Source: Roseicyclus marinus (GTDB taxonomy: Bacteria > Pseudomonadota > Alphaproteobacteria > Rhodobacterales > Rhodobacteraceae). Taken from it: a DNA stretch of 42,500 nt. The position numbers and the translations under genes were made by a program. The DNA lies in NCBI RefSeq assembly GCF_030163795.1, contig NZ_JASJOF010000003.1:1-42500 (forward strand), written 5' to 3'. Below, one piece after another: positions 1 through 8,443 of the stretch (position 1 is the stretch's first letter; every line of letters starts with the position of its first letter). The notes under the pieces were generated by a model. That model was not told the origin of the DNA, did not search any database, and saw nothing but the letters and a program-made list of their open reading frames with translations.

Positions 1-1552
1 CCGCCTCGAACCGCACGGCCAAGGCACCGCCCGCCAGCGGCCCGGCGCGCAGCGCCAACCGACTGCCGTCGCGGCGCGCCAGAACGGCCGTCACATCCCT
101 GCATCCGGCCCTGCGTGCAGCCACATCATGGATCTGCTCCCAGCAGTCGGACGGCAGGCAGTCGGCCTGCCAGTGCCGCACCGCATCGGCCAAAGTCGCG
201 GTCGGCCCCTCCGCCACCTCCGCCTCGGGCCAGAGCAGGTGATAGCCCTGATTGACCAGCATCCGCCGCCCCTCCCCCGAAAACACCGCCGTGGCTTCGG
301 GCAGGGCGTCGATCACCGCCTTGTGCAGGTCCAGATCGCCGCGGAACTGCCGGGTCAGCGTCACCTCCGCGGTGATGTCCTCGAACATGAAGGCCACCGC
401 ACCATCGGGATGCGGGCGGCCAATCACCCGCAGGCTTTGACCGCAGGGCAGGGCCCAGACATCCTCGTAGGTGCCCTGCTCGGCCCGCTCCTCCAACCGG
501 GCGATGGCATCGCGCCAGCCGCGGTAATCCTTGGGCTCCGGCATCCGCTGGCGGTCCCGCAACGCGTCCAGAAAGGCCACCAGCCGAGGCCGCCCCGACA
601 GAAAGGCGGGCGGCAGCGTCGACAGCGTGACCAGCGCGGGATTGAACAACACCAATTCACGTTGCCGGTCGAAAATGGCCAGCCCGATGGGCAGATGGGC
701 AAAGGTCTTGGACAGGGTCTGCACGAAATTGCGCAGCGCGGTTTCGGCGGCCACCAGCCGGTCGATGGGCGTCGCGCAAAACACGGCCCCCTCGCCCTGC
801 GGCACCGCCGCCACCTCGAACCAGAGCGGCGCAGCCTCGGTTTCACCCGCCTCCCGCGTCGGGGTCAGACTGCACCGGCGCGGGCTTCCCGGTTCGGGCA
901 AAGGCTCCAACAGCCCCCCGAACAGCGCAGGCACCGGCCAGATCCCCGTCGACGCCGCCCGCCCCGACACAAGATCGACCAACGACAAGTAACCCGCATT
1001 GGCCCAGATCACGCGCCCCGCCCCATCCTCGGTCCAGATCGCGGCCCCGCCAAGGTCCAGCGCGCGGCGCAAATCCTCGGTCTCGGACTGCATCGCCTTG
1101 AGCACAGGCACATCGACGACCTCGCGCCCGGCTCCCGCGTCCGGCGGCCCGACCGTCACCACGATCCGGCCCTCGACGGCACAACCCGCAACCGACAGCG
1201 CATCGCCCCCGAACCGCCCCGTCAGCACAAAGGCCTCGCCACCTCGCGCCAGCGCGGCAAGCCGCCCGGGCAAATCGGGATGCAACCCGCCCAAGGCCCG
1301 CGACAGATCGCGAAAGGCCGCGCTGCGGTCCGCGTCGGGCGGCAGGAAGGCATCGTTGGGATCGACCCCCGACACAAGGTATCCCTCGTGGAATTCGTAG
1401 CGGCGCAAGGCATCGACCAGCATCGGCGCGCGCCCGGGATAGGTCCGCATCACGCCCCGCCCCGACATCGTCCCCAAAAGGATCAGCGCAAACAGCGCGC
1501 TGAGCAGGCTGATCCCCCCGAAAAGAGCCATGTCGAAAAGATCGGCCTGCAT
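1..1552 (-). CDS. PAS-domain protein, membrane-anchored N-terminus (partial, 3' end outside window)
   Basis: About 517 codons are open to the window edge, so the C-terminus is missing. The ATG at 1552 starts MQADLFDMALFGG, followed at once by a hydrophobic stretch (about residues 8-28) that looks like a single membrane anchor. Further on there are PAS-like segments, for example the stretches containing GGAAIWTEDGAGRVIWANAG and HLPIGLAIFDRQRELVLFNP, and a third around VIDALPEATAVFSGEGRRML. No histidine-kinase H-box or ATPase domain is visible in the part present. Rhodobacteraceae carry a PAS protein of about this size next to regB, which fits the neighbour at 1694. It is probably a signalling or scaffold protein; its ligand cannot be read from sequence. 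The family call is fairly safe, the role is not. Confidence 0.75.
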   Translation of the reverse strand, partial: MQADLFDMALFGGISLLSALFALILLGTMSGRGVMRTYPGRAPMLVDALRRYEFHEGYLVSGVDPNDAFLPPDADRSAAFRDLSRALGGLHPDLPGRLAALARGGEAFVLTGRFGGDALSVAGCAVEGRIVVTVGPPDAGAGREVVDVPVLKAMQSETEDLRRALDLGGAAIWTEDGAGRVIWANAGYLSLVDLVSGRAASTGIWPVPALFGGLLEPLPEPGSPRRCSLTPTREAGETEAAPLWFEVAAVPQGEGAVFCATPIDRLVAAETALRNFVQTLSKTFAHLPIGLAIFDRQRELVLFNPALVTLSTLPPAFLSGRPRLVAFLDALRDRQRMPEPKDYRGWRDAIARLEERAEQGTYEDVWALPCGQSLRVIGRPHPDGAVAFMFEDITAEVTLTRQFRGDLDLHKAVIDALPEATAVFSGEGRRMLVNQGYHLLWPEAEVAEGPTATLADAVRHWQADCLPSDCWEQIHDVAARRAGCRDVTAVLARRDGSRLALRAGPLAGGALAVRFEA

Positions 1553-1693
1553 ATGGCCACCCCACCGGAACATCTACCGGGAAAGCTTTGCTCCCAAAGG
1601 ATTAACAGGGCGTTAAGCCTTGGGCGGCAAATCGAAATCCGCAAAACCCGTTGGGCCGACCCGGCGGTCCGATGCGCGACGGGCCCCGGCTGG

Positions 1694-3100
1694 TCACGGA
1701 GCGAAGGGGCGGTTTTCCCCCAAGGGTCCGGTCGCCTCGGTCAGCGGCACGCCGATCGCCGCCTGTGGCCAGACGACTTCCACGATGGCACCGCTGCGCT
1801 CGGCCTTGTCTTCGGCCGACAGGAACGGGTCGGAGGCGTTAAGGAACATGACCCGCGCGCCTGACCGCTCCAAAAGGGTCTTGGCGATGAACAGGCCCAG
1901 ACCCATCCCCTCGTAACCGGGGCGTGCGGGGCTTTGGGCGCGGGCGCGGCGGCTCAGGAACGGATCGCCCAGACGGCCCAGCAAATCCTGCGGATAGCCC
2001 GGCCCGTCATCGGTGATCCTCAGCCGGATCTCGCCACCGCCCCAGCTGGCATCGACCCAGATCTGGGTCGCGGCGAAATCGACCGCGTTCTGCACAAGGT
2101 TGCGCAAGCCGTGAATAACCTCTGGCTTGCGACGGATGATGGGCTGCCCCTCGGGCGCGCCGGGATCGGCAAGGAAATCGTACAGGATGGCGATGCCCCG
2201 CCCGGCATGGGGCTCGGCCGCTTCGCGCACCACCGCGCCCAGCGGCGCGGAGCGCATGTGCAGATCGTCCTTTCCGGCCCGGCCCATGGACCGCAGGATA
2301 TCGCGGCAGCGGTCGGCTTGATCGCGGATCAGGCGCGCATCCTCGGCCAGGTCGGGCTGGCCCTCCAACTCCTCGGCCAGTTCCGTCGACACCAGCTTGA
2401 TCGTGGCCAGCGGCGTCCCCAACTCATGCGCCGCCGCCGCCACCACGCCCCCCAGATCGGTCAGCTTCTGCTCGCGGGCCAGCGCCATCTGCGTCGCCAG
2501 CAAGGCTTGGCTCATCGAATGGGTTTCCGAGGTGATCCGCCGCGCATAGGCCGACAGAAAGACAATCCCGATCACGATGGAAATCCAGAAGCCCAGGATG
2601 AACAGATCCGGCAGGCGCAAGATCTCGCCGCTTTCGGTGGCCAAGGGCACATGGAACATCCCCAGAAGCGAGATCATCACGATCGCCAAAAGCCCCAGGA
2701 TCGTCGTCGATCGCACCGTCAGCGCCGTGGCCGAGATCGTGACCGGCGCAAGGATCAAGAGCGCGAACGGGTTGTTCAACCCGCCCGTCAGGAACAACAG
2801 GAAACTCAGCTGCGACAGGTCGAACAAAAGCGTCAGCATCGCATCGCGATCCGACAGGCGCTGGTTCTCGGGAAAGATCGTCATCGCGATCAGGTTCGAG
2901 ATGACCGAGGCCCCGATGGCGAGGAAACACAACCCCAGCTCGATCCTCAGCCCCAGATGCAGGGAGGCGATCACCACCGTCACCGTCTGCCCAAGGATCG
3001 CGAGCCAACGCAGCACCAGAAGCGTGCGCAGCCGCACCCAATCACTGCGGGCATCCTGGCTGACCAGGTCCAGCGCCGGATCGGGCGTAGCATTCACCAT
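1694..3100 (-). CDS. regB: Redox-sensing histidine kinase RegB (PrrB/ActS family)
   Basis: Membrane histidine kinase of the RegB/RegA global redox system, which controls photosynthesis, respiration, nitrogen and carbon fixation genes in alphaproteobacteria. The N-terminal half has about six hydrophobic segments. The loop GGLNNPF (residues 106-112) is the conserved ubiquinone-sensing heptapeptide of RegB. The H-box is AAAAHELGTPLATIKL with the phospho-accepting His at 225, and a Cys lies 40 residues later (ADRCRDILRS). With the ATG at 3100 these are H225 and C265, the same numbers as in Rhodobacter capsulatus RegB, whose C265 is the redox-active cysteine. That agreement is why I prefer 3100 to the upstream ATG at 3166, even though its Shine-Dalgarno is weak. 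HATPase motifs (NAVDF, DDGPGY, GMGLGLFIA) follow. It is divergent from senC-regA, the classical arrangement. Confidence 0.95.
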   Translation of the reverse strand: MVNATPDPALDLVSQDARSDWVRLRTLLVLRWLAILGQTVTVVIASLHLGLRIELGLCFLAIGASVISNLIAMTIFPENQRLSDRDAMLTLLFDLSQLSFLLFLTGGLNNPFALLILAPVTISATALTVRSTTILGLLAIVMISLLGMFHVPLATESGEILRLPDLFILGFWISIVIGIVFLSAYARRITSETHSMSQALLATQMALAREQKLTDLGGVVAAAAHELGTPLATIKLVSTELAEELEGQPDLAEDARLIRDQADRCRDILRSMGRAGKDDLHMRSAPLGAVVREAAEPHAGRGIAILYDFLADPGAPEGQPIIRRKPEVIHGLRNLVQNAVDFAATQIWVDASWGGGEIRLRITDDGPGYPQDLLGRLGDPFLSRRARAQSPARPGYEGMGLGLFIAKTLLERSGARVMFLNASDPFLSAEDKAERSGAIVEVVWPQAAIGVPLTEATGPLGENRPFAP

Positions 3101-3240
3101 GGGGGAGGGCTTTCTGTCACAGGCGCGGCATCGTGAATTGATAGGGCGCGCGGCATAGGTAATCAACTCTGACCGACAGGGCCGGCGCGCACCGCACGGT
3201 GCCGAAAACCCGCCAAACCGACAATCCGCGAGGACATGCC
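3101..3240. promoter_or_regulatory. Divergent regB / senC intergenic region
   Basis: This 140-bp region separates two divergently transcribed genes, so it must hold promoters for both regB (leftward) and senC (rightward). I see a good ribosome-binding site for senC (GAGGA just before 3241) but no convincing -35/-10 pair that I would defend. No FNR-type box is obvious. Confidence 0.4.
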
Positions 3241-3882
3241 ATGACCCGCACCTATGCTCTTGCCTCGGCCGCGCTGATCGGGGTGCTCGTGATCGGGGCC
3301 GCCGTCGCCGTCTATCTCGGCCAGGTGCGCCAGACCGCCTCGACCGATCCTTTCGGCCAATGCCGCGCCAGCGTCGTGGCGGGCGGCGCGGGCGCGATCG
3401 GCGGGCCCTTCACGCTCGTCACCGAAACCGGCGAGACCGTGACCGACGCCGATGTCATCACGCAGCCGACGCTGCTTTATTTCGGCTATACCTTCTGCCC
3501 CGATGTCTGCCCGCTCGACGCCGTGCGCAACGCCGAGGCCGTCGATATCCTCGAAGCCGATGGCTATGACGTCCTGCCCGCGATGATCTCGGTCGATCCC
3601 GACCGCGACACGCCCGAGGTCATGGCCGCCTTCACCGACAACGTGCATCCCCGCATGTTGGGCCTGACCGGGACACCGGAACAGACCGACGCGGCGGCGC
3701 GCGCCTATCGCGTCTTCTACCGCCTGAACCGCGAAGGCGATGACCCCTATTACCTCGTGGATCACTCGGCCTTCACCTATCTCGTGCTGCCCGGACATGG
3801 CTTCGTCGAGTTCTTCAACCGCGAAGCCACCCCGCAAGAGATGGCCACGCGCACGGAATGTTTCGTGGATGCAAGCGGTTGA
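3241..3882 (+). CDS. senC: SCO1/SenC/PrrC family copper-binding thioredoxin-fold protein
   Basis: 213 residues. An N-terminal hydrophobic anchor (about residues 6-26) places the rest in the periplasm. The copper/thiol motif FCPDVCP gives C86 and C90, and the third ligand of SCO proteins is H175 in VDHSAFTYLV. SCO/SenC proteins deliver copper to the CuA or CuB centre of cytochrome oxidases; in Rhodobacter the protein (PrrC) also links oxidase activity to the RegB signal. The ATG at 3241 is chosen because GAGGA precedes it and the anchor begins directly after it; an in-frame upstream extension adds a charged tail that fits less well. It lies between regB (divergent) and regA (downstream, same strand), the canonical layout. 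Confidence 0.93.
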   Translation: MTRTYALASAALIGVLVIGAAVAVYLGQVRQTASTDPFGQCRASVVAGGAGAIGGPFTLVTETGETVTDADVITQPTLLYFGYTFCPDVCPLDAVRNAEAVDILEADGYDVLPAMISVDPDRDTPEVMAAFTDNVHPRMLGLTGTPEQTDAAARAYRVFYRLNREGDDPYYLVDHSAFTYLVLPGHGFVEFFNREATPQEMATRTECFVDASG

Positions 3883-3911
3883 GACTGTCACGATCACTTG
3901 CGCGCGCTAAA

Positions 3912-3957
3912 TTGACCGGTCAAGACGATTGCCTGTAAGAAGGTTCAACCGCTGAAC
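3912..3957 (+). promoter_or_regulatory. Candidate regA promoter/operator with perfect palindrome
   Basis: The 12-bp perfect palindrome TTGACCGGTCAA (3912-3923) overlaps a -35-like TTGACC. TGTAAG, 16 bp downstream, could be the -10. A second inverted repeat, GTTCA-n5-TGAAC, spans 3943-3957. The purine-rich SD of regA (GGAAGGAGA) follows at 3961. A site of this kind would let regA be controlled independently of senC; this is inference from position and symmetry only. Confidence 0.35.
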
Positions 3958-3976
3958 GACCGGAAGGAGACGCCGC

Positions 3977-4534
3977 ATGTCGCAGGAGCGCACCCAAAGG
4001 GATATCGGACCCGACAAATCCCTGCTGCTCGTCGACGATGACGAACCGTTCCTGCGCCGTCTGGAACGCGCCATGGAAAAGCGTGGCTTCGAGGTGGAGG
4101 CGGCGCTTTCCGTCGCCGCCGGCAAGGCCATCGCCACCGCCCGCCCGCCCGCTTTCGCCGTGGTCGACCTGCGGCTTGAGGATGGCAACGGCCTCGACGT
4201 CGTGGAAACCCTGCGCGCCAAGCGTCCCGATTGCCGGATCGTCGTCCTGACGGGCTATGGCGCCATCGCCACCGCCGTGGCGGCGGTCAAGATCGGCGCG
4301 ACCGACTACCTGTCGAAACCGGCGGATGCCAACGACATCACCTCGGCCCTTCTGGCCGACGATGAAGAGATGCCGCCGCCGCCCGAAAACCCGATGTCGG
4401 CGGACCGCGTGCGCTGGGAACACATCCAGCGCGTCTACGAGCTGTGCGACCGCAACGTCAGCGAAACGGCGCGGCGGCTCAACATGCACCGCCGAACGCT
4501 GCAACGTATTCTCGCCAAGCGCAGCCCGCGCTAA
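3977..4534 (+). CDS. regA: Global redox response regulator RegA (PrrA/ActR)
   Basis: 185 residues, the usual length for RegA. The receiver domain has the acidic pocket VDDDE (D20-D22), the phospho-acceptor D64 in VVDLRLEDGNG, the conserved Thr in VLTGYG and the Lys in LSKPAD. A proline run (MPPPPENP, about 134-140) links it to a short C-terminal Fis-type helix-turn-helix ending NVSETARRLNMHRRTLQRIL. This DNA-recognition helix is nearly invariant among RegA/PrrA proteins. It is phosphorylated by RegB and binds promoters of respiratory, photosynthetic and other redox genes. A strong SD (GGAAGGAGA) precedes the ATG. No hvrA follows; the next gene is a lipoprotein. Confidence 0.96.
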   Translation: MSQERTQRDIGPDKSLLLVDDDEPFLRRLERAMEKRGFEVEAALSVAAGKAIATARPPAFAVVDLRLEDGNGLDVVETLRAKRPDCRIVVLTGYGAIATAVAAVKIGATDYLSKPADANDITSALLADDEEMPPPPENPMSADRVRWEHIQRVYELCDRNVSETARRLNMHRRTLQRILAKRSPR

Positions 4535-4591
4535 GAGAGCGCCGAACGCGCCCGACCCCGAGTCGCGCCCCGCCTGCCCGGAGACCGAACG

Positions 4592-5092
4592 ATGCACCTG
4601 CGTGCCCTGATGATCCTTGCCACCACGCTTGCGCTTGGCGCCTGCGTCACCACGTCCCGCGAACCGGCCCCGCCGGTCCTGACGCTGGACGCGCAGGGCA
4701 TCCAGCCAACCGTCAGCCAGCTCCGGATCGATTTCGGCCGCGCGCAGCCCGGTGTGATCGACACCGTCACCCGTCTCCTGGGCGATGGGCCCGAGGCGGT
4801 GACGCTGAATGCGGACTGCGGCGCGGGCCCGGTGACATCCGCCACATGGGAAGACGGCCTGACCCTGAACTTCCAGGACAATGCCTTTGTCGGCTGGGTC
4901 AACGCCGACCCCGATCTGGCCGTGGCGGGCGGGTTCCGCGCCGGGCAACCCCGGATCGAGATGCCGCAGACCTCGTTCCAGATCACCACGCTCGGCACCG
5001 AATTCTCGCGCAGCAACATCAGCGGCATCCTGACCGAAGGCGACGCCGCGATCCGCCTGCTCTGGGCCGGAACCACCTGTTTCTTCCGCTGA
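4592..5092 (+). CDS. Putative lipoprotein of unknown function
   Basis: 166 residues. The first 18 residues are a lipoprotein signal, MHLRALMILATTLALGAC, with lipobox LGAC and the lipidated Cys at 18. The mature part has no motif I recognise. It contains two further cysteines that could form a disulphide: one in NADCGAGPVT and one near the C-terminus in GTTCFFR. The ATG follows GGAGA by about 8 nt. It lies 57 bp behind regA on the same strand and converges on a GNAT gene that ends 3 bp away, so it may be transcribed with regA. I would call it a conserved hypothetical lipoprotein and not assign a function. Confidence 0.75.
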   Translation: MHLRALMILATTLALGACVTTSREPAPPVLTLDAQGIQPTVSQLRIDFGRAQPGVIDTVTRLLGDGPEAVTLNADCGAGPVTSATWEDGLTLNFQDNAFVGWVNADPDLAVAGGFRAGQPRIEMPQTSFQITTLGTEFSRSNISGILTEGDAAIRLLWAGTTCFFR

Positions 5093-5095
5093 GCT

Positions 5096-5590
5096 TCAAC
5101 GCAGGTCGTAGCGTTTCAGGATCTTGTCCACGACCTGCCCGTCGGCCATCCGGTAACCGGTGATCCGGCCATAATCCTCGAACCCGCGGGATTGGTAATA
5201 GATCAACCCGCCGCCATTGTCGGCACGGATGTTGGCGTTGATCCACCCGTAGCCCAGCGCGCGGGCGGCGCGGGCCGTGGCCTCGAACAGCTTGGACCCG
5301 ATCCCCAATCCCTGCCGCCCCGGCTTGGCGAAAGTCGCGATTTCCGCCGCCTCGGGCGGCAGGTATTCCGCCCCCGGCGCGATCCACTGGAACCCCACGA
5401 TCTCGCCCCGCTCGGTTTCAGCCACATGCCAGGCCGAGGACCCGGGCGCCCGCCGCATCCAGTCGCGGATATCTTCGGGCGTGATGCGGCCCGTGATCGC
5501 CGTTGTGCCACCGATGGCGATCACCTCCGACAGGATCGCCGCCATGTCGCGGGCATCGAGGTCATGGGCGGGCCGGACCGTGACCCTCAT
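5096..5590 (-). CDS. GNAT-family N-acetyltransferase
   Basis: 164 residues from the ATG at 5590 ([20 protein letters not shown]). The acetyl-CoA-binding signature of GNAT proteins is clear: GRQGLGIGSKLFEATARAAR (motif A, Q/R-x-x-G-x-G) followed by LGYGWINANIRADNGGG and the C-terminal YYQSRGFEDYG (motif B). The N-terminal arrangement resembles the phosphinothricin-acetyltransferase-like branch, but the substrate cannot be told. The start codon overlaps the stop of the upstream HD-domain gene in an ATGA (5587-5590), so the two are translationally coupled. Confidence 0.85.
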   Translation of the reverse strand: MRVTVRPAHDLDARDMAAILSEVIAIGGTTAITGRITPEDIRDWMRRAPGSSAWHVAETERGEIVGFQWIAPGAEYLPPEAAEIATFAKPGRQGLGIGSKLFEATARAARALGYGWINANIRADNGGGLIYYQSRGFEDYGRITGYRMADGQVVDKILKRYDLR

Positions 5591-6183
5591 AGCGCCGCCA
5601 TCAAGTCCGCATGGCGCGCGGTATAGGCGTCGCGCACCGCGACCGGCGGGCGCAACACCAGCTGCAGGCCCGCCGTCAGCGCCGCATCCGGACGGCCAAA
5701 GAACCGGTCGGCTTCGGCCTCCGAAAACCCGGCCAACTGCACCGCCTCCAACCATGCCGAAACCCGATCCGCCTGCTTGATCAGGGTCTTGACCGGCTTG
5801 GGCAGCACGGCAGGCAAGCCGAAGCGCAGGTGGATCGCCGCGGTCAGCCGTTCATCGAGCGCCCCGTAGCCGGGGCCCACCGCCGCCTTCACCGGGCTGA
5901 TCATGTCGCCGATCACGTATTCCGGCGCATCATGCAGCAAGGCCGCCAATTGCCATTTCGCCCCCCAACCGGGCGCAAGCCGGCCGCAGATCTGTTCCAC
6001 CAGCAGCGAATGTTCGGCCACCGAATAGGCGAAATCGCCCCGCGTCTGCCCGTTCCAGCGCGCGACAAAGGCAAGACCATGGGCGATATCCTCGATCTCG
6101 ATATCGACGGGCGTCGGGTCGAGCAGGTCGAGACGGCGGCCCGACAGCATCCTCTGCCAGGCGCGGGGGGGCGGTTTGGGCAT
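5587..6183 (-). CDS. HD-domain phosphohydrolase (YfbR-like)
   Basis: 198 residues from the ATG at 6183, which has a perfect GGAGG ribosome-binding site; an upstream ATG has none and would add a low-complexity tail. The metal-binding HD signature is present: a first His in [12 protein letters not shown], the HD doublet in [15 protein letters not shown], and a later Asp in [16 protein letters not shown]. This is the pattern of YfbR-like 5'-nucleotidase/phosphohydrolase proteins, which act on nucleotides in the cytosol. Substrate is not determinable. It forms a two-gene unit with the GNAT gene and is divergent from ahcY. Confidence 0.82.
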   Translation of the reverse strand: MPKPPPRAWQRMLSGRRLDLLDPTPVDIEIEDIAHGLAFVARWNGQTRGDFAYSVAEHSLLVEQICGRLAPGWGAKWQLAALLHDAPEYVIGDMISPVKAAVGPGYGALDERLTAAIHLRFGLPAVLPKPVKTLIKQADRVSAWLEAVQLAGFSEAEADRFFGRPDAALTAGLQLVLRPPVAVRDAYTARHADLMAAL

Positions 6184-6222
6184 GGCGACCTCCGGCGTTG
6201 GCGCTTGATAGCATCTGCCGGA

Positions 6223-6266
6223 TTGGGGGCCAGCCCCCAAACCCCCGGAGTATTTGGAAAGCAAAG
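6223..6266. repeat. Roseobacter-type palindromic intergenic repeat
   Basis: A G-run/C-run hairpin (TTGGGGGCCAGCCCCCAA, 6223-6240) is followed by ACCCCCGGAGTATTTGGAAA and more. I recognise this layout (G/C hairpin, CCCCCGGAGTATTTGG, A-rich end) as a short element found in many intergenic copies in Rhodobacteraceae genomes. It sits between the divergent HD and ahcY genes. The window has one copy, so repetition is not proven here. Confidence 0.55.
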
Positions 6267-6407
6267 ACGGCAAAGACTGGCGATGAGCTTGTCACATGTT
6301 GGCGGATCGGCACGCATCGCCGCGGCCGGACCACCTGCCATTGCCGCACCCCACCCTTGGTGCTAAGTGCGCCGCAACGGAATTCCGATCATCGAAGGAC
6401 AGTCGAC

Positions 6408-7793
6408 GTGACCGATTACATCGTCAAGGATATCGCATTGGCCGATTACGGCCGCAAGGAACTGGACATCGCCGAAACCGAAATGCCGGGCCTGATGGCG
6501 CTGCGCGAGGAATACGGCGAGAAAAAGCCGCTCAAGGGCGCGCGGATCGTCGGCTCGCTCCACATGACGATCCAGACCGCGGTCCTGATCGAGACGCTGG
6601 CGCATCTGGGCGCCGATGTCCGCTGGGCCTCGTGCAACATCTTCTCGACGCAAGACCATGCCGCAGCCGCGATCGCCAAGGCCGGCATCCCGGTCTTCGC
6701 CATCAAGGGCCAGACGCTGGAAGAGCATTGGGATTACCTCGACAAATCCTTCATGTTCCCCGAAGGCCCGAACATGATCCTCGACGATGGCGGGGATGCG
6801 ACGCTCTACATCCTTCTGGGCGCACGCGCCGAAGCGGGCGAGGAGATCATCCCCGTTCCGCAATCCGAGGAAGAAGAGGTCATCAAGGCCCAGATCAAGA
6901 AGCGGATGGCGGCAAGCCCCGGCTGGTTCACCAAGATGAAGAACCAGATCAAGGGCGTGTCCGAGGAAACCACCACCGGCGTTCACCGTCTTTATGAATT
7001 GCAGAAGAACGGCGGCCTGCCCTTCCCCGCGATCAACGTGAATGATTCAGTCACCAAGTCGAAATTCGACAACAAGTACGGCTGCAAGGAATCGCTGGTC
7101 GACGGCATCCGCCGCGCCACAGACACGATGATGGCAGGCAAGGTCGCCGTCGTCTGCGGCTATGGCGACGTGGGCAAGGGCTCGGCCGCATCCCTGCGCG
7201 GCGCGGGCGCCCGCGTGAAGGTGACCGAGGCCGATCCGATCTGCGCGCTTCAGGCGGCGATGGACGGCTACGAGGTCGTGCTGCTCGAGGACGTGATCGA
7301 CAGCGCCGACATCTTCATCACCACCACCGGCAACAAGGACGTGATCCGCATCGAGCACATGCGCGAGATGAAGGACATGGCCATCGTCGGCAACATCGGC
7401 CACTTCGACAACGAGATCCAGGTGGCGGCGCTCAAGAACCACAAGTGGACGAACATCAAGGACCAAGTGGACATGATCGAGATGCCCTCGGGCAACCGCA
7501 TCATCCTCCTGTCCGAGGGACGTCTGTTGAACCTCGGCAACGCCACGGGCCATCCGTCCTTCGTGATGTCGGCCAGCTTCACCAACCAGGTTCTGGCGCA
7601 GATCGAGCTTTGGACCCGTGGCGAGGCCTATGAAAACAAGGTCTATGTCCTGCCCAAGGTTCTGGATGAAAAGGTCGCGCGCCTGCATCTGGCCAAGATC
7701 GGCGTGAAACTGACCCCGCTGAGCAAAGACCAGGCCGATTACATCGGCGTGGCCCCCGAAGGTCCGTTCAAGCCCGAGCATTACCGCTACTGA
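6408..7793 (+). CDS. ahcY: S-adenosyl-L-homocysteine hydrolase (adenosylhomocysteinase)
   Basis: 461 residues, the normal size of the bacterial enzyme, which splits S-adenosylhomocysteine into adenosine and homocysteine in the methyl cycle. The start is the GTG at 6408 ([15 protein letters not shown] after initiation), with AAGGAC upstream; longer in-frame starts have no SD and an atypical composition. Visible signatures are [15 protein letters not shown] (substrate region), [15 protein letters not shown], the NAD-binding glycine loop [16 protein letters not shown], and the C-terminal KPEHYRY that reaches into the neighbouring subunit's cofactor site. The gene is monocistronic, followed by a terminator. 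The 220-bp leader shows no SAH or SAM riboswitch that I can fold. Confidence 0.97.
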   Translation: MTDYIVKDIALADYGRKELDIAETEMPGLMALREEYGEKKPLKGARIVGSLHMTIQTAVLIETLAHLGADVRWASCNIFSTQDHAAAAIAKAGIPVFAIKGQTLEEHWDYLDKSFMFPEGPNMILDDGGDATLYILLGARAEAGEEIIPVPQSEEEEVIKAQIKKRMAASPGWFTKMKNQIKGVSEETTTGVHRLYELQKNGGLPFPAINVNDSVTKSKFDNKYGCKESLVDGIRRATDTMMAGKVAVVCGYGDVGKGSAASLRGAGARVKVTEADPICALQAAMDGYEVVLLEDVIDSADIFITTTGNKDVIRIEHMREMKDMAIVGNIGHFDNEIQVAALKNHKWTNIKDQVDMIEMPSGNRIILLSEGRLLNLGNATGHPSFVMSASFTNQVLAQIELWTRGEAYENKVYVLPKVLDEKVARLHLAKIGVKLTPLSKDQADYIGVAPEGPFKPEHYRY

Positions 7794-7813
7794 TCCGGTT
7801 TCCGGAATGGTTG

Positions 7814-7840
7814 GGGGCCGTCCGTTCGGGCGGCCCCTTC
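7814..7840 (+). terminator. Intrinsic terminator of ahcY
   Basis: GGGGCCG (7814-7820) pairs with CGGCCCC (7831-7837) around a short GC-containing loop, followed by TTCGCGTTT. It lies 20 bp after the ahcY stop. Confidence 0.75.
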
Positions 7841-7973
7841 GCGTTTCAGGCCATCGCAATCGACCGATGTGCAGTTTTCCTTTTGGACAGGGCGCAGGGT
7901 CGCGTTAACGTCGCACCGGGCTTGGCCATGTGGGGGCAAGCCGTGTCTTGTGATTACGGGAGTGACTGCGCTT

Positions 7974-8315
7974 ATGGGCAAAAGGGACGAACTGATCGCC
8001 AAATACGCGGACGATCTGAAAAACAAATGCGGAATGACGCCGGACATGGACCTTTTGGCCAAGGTGACCATCGGCTGCGGCCCCGCGATCTATGACGCCG
8101 ACGCCTCGACCGTCGCGGGCAGCCAGCCGGGCGAGTTGGAAACGGTGAAGAAGAACTTTCTGGTCAAGAAGCTGGGCCTGAAGGACAGCCCCGACCTGGA
8201 TGCCGCCATCGCCTCGGTGATCGAGACCTATGGCAAATCGGAGCGCAACAAGTATCGCGCCGTGATCTACTACATGCTGACCAAGCATTTCGGAAAAGAA
8301 GCCGTCTACGGCTGA
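7974..8315 (+). CDS. DUF2853 family protein
   Basis: 113 residues from the ATG at 7974 (MGKRDELIAKYADDLKNKCGM). A GTG four codons upstream (7962) is in frame and also possible; GGGAG lies at 7958-7962. The sequence is small, charged and mostly helical, and ends TKHFGKEAVYG. The stretch SVIETYGKSERNKYRAVIYYMLTKHF matches my memory of the DUF2853 family, compact cytosolic proteins of unknown function. It carries its own hairpin terminator at 8344 and has no functional partner among its neighbours. Confidence 0.75.
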   Translation: MGKRDELIAKYADDLKNKCGMTPDMDLLAKVTIGCGPAIYDADASTVAGSQPGELETVKKNFLVKKLGLKDSPDLDAAIASVIETYGKSERNKYRAVIYYMLTKHFGKEAVYG

Positions 8316-8343
8316 CGCCGGACGCGCCGCGTTTCAATGGCAA

Positions 8344-8368
8344 CGGCCCGCCCCGGCGGGTCGTTTGC
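8344..8368 (+). terminator. Hairpin terminator after DUF2853 gene
   Basis: CGGCCCGC pairs with GCGGGTCG (within 8344-8363, one G-U pair), followed by TTTGCATTTT. It begins 29 bp after the stop codon. Confidence 0.6.
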
Positions 8369-8443
8369 ATTTTCGGCGAATGCGTCTCGAATGCGGCCGG
8401 CAATTCCTTTGCGCAGGCAAGGCTGGCCCTGTATCCCGATCTT

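Noticed and set aside
128-1864. 578-residue plus-strand frame opposite the PAS gene
   Set aside because: Arg/Pro/His/Gln-rich text typical of shadow frames; the minus strand gives clear PAS segments and a membrane anchor.
1934-3136. 400-residue frame opposite regB
   Set aside because: Low-complexity His/Arg/Gln composition, opposite a perfect RegB.
6184-6407. SAH or SAM riboswitch in the ahcY leader
   Set aside because: I could not match the conserved core of either class; only the palindromic repeat is visible.
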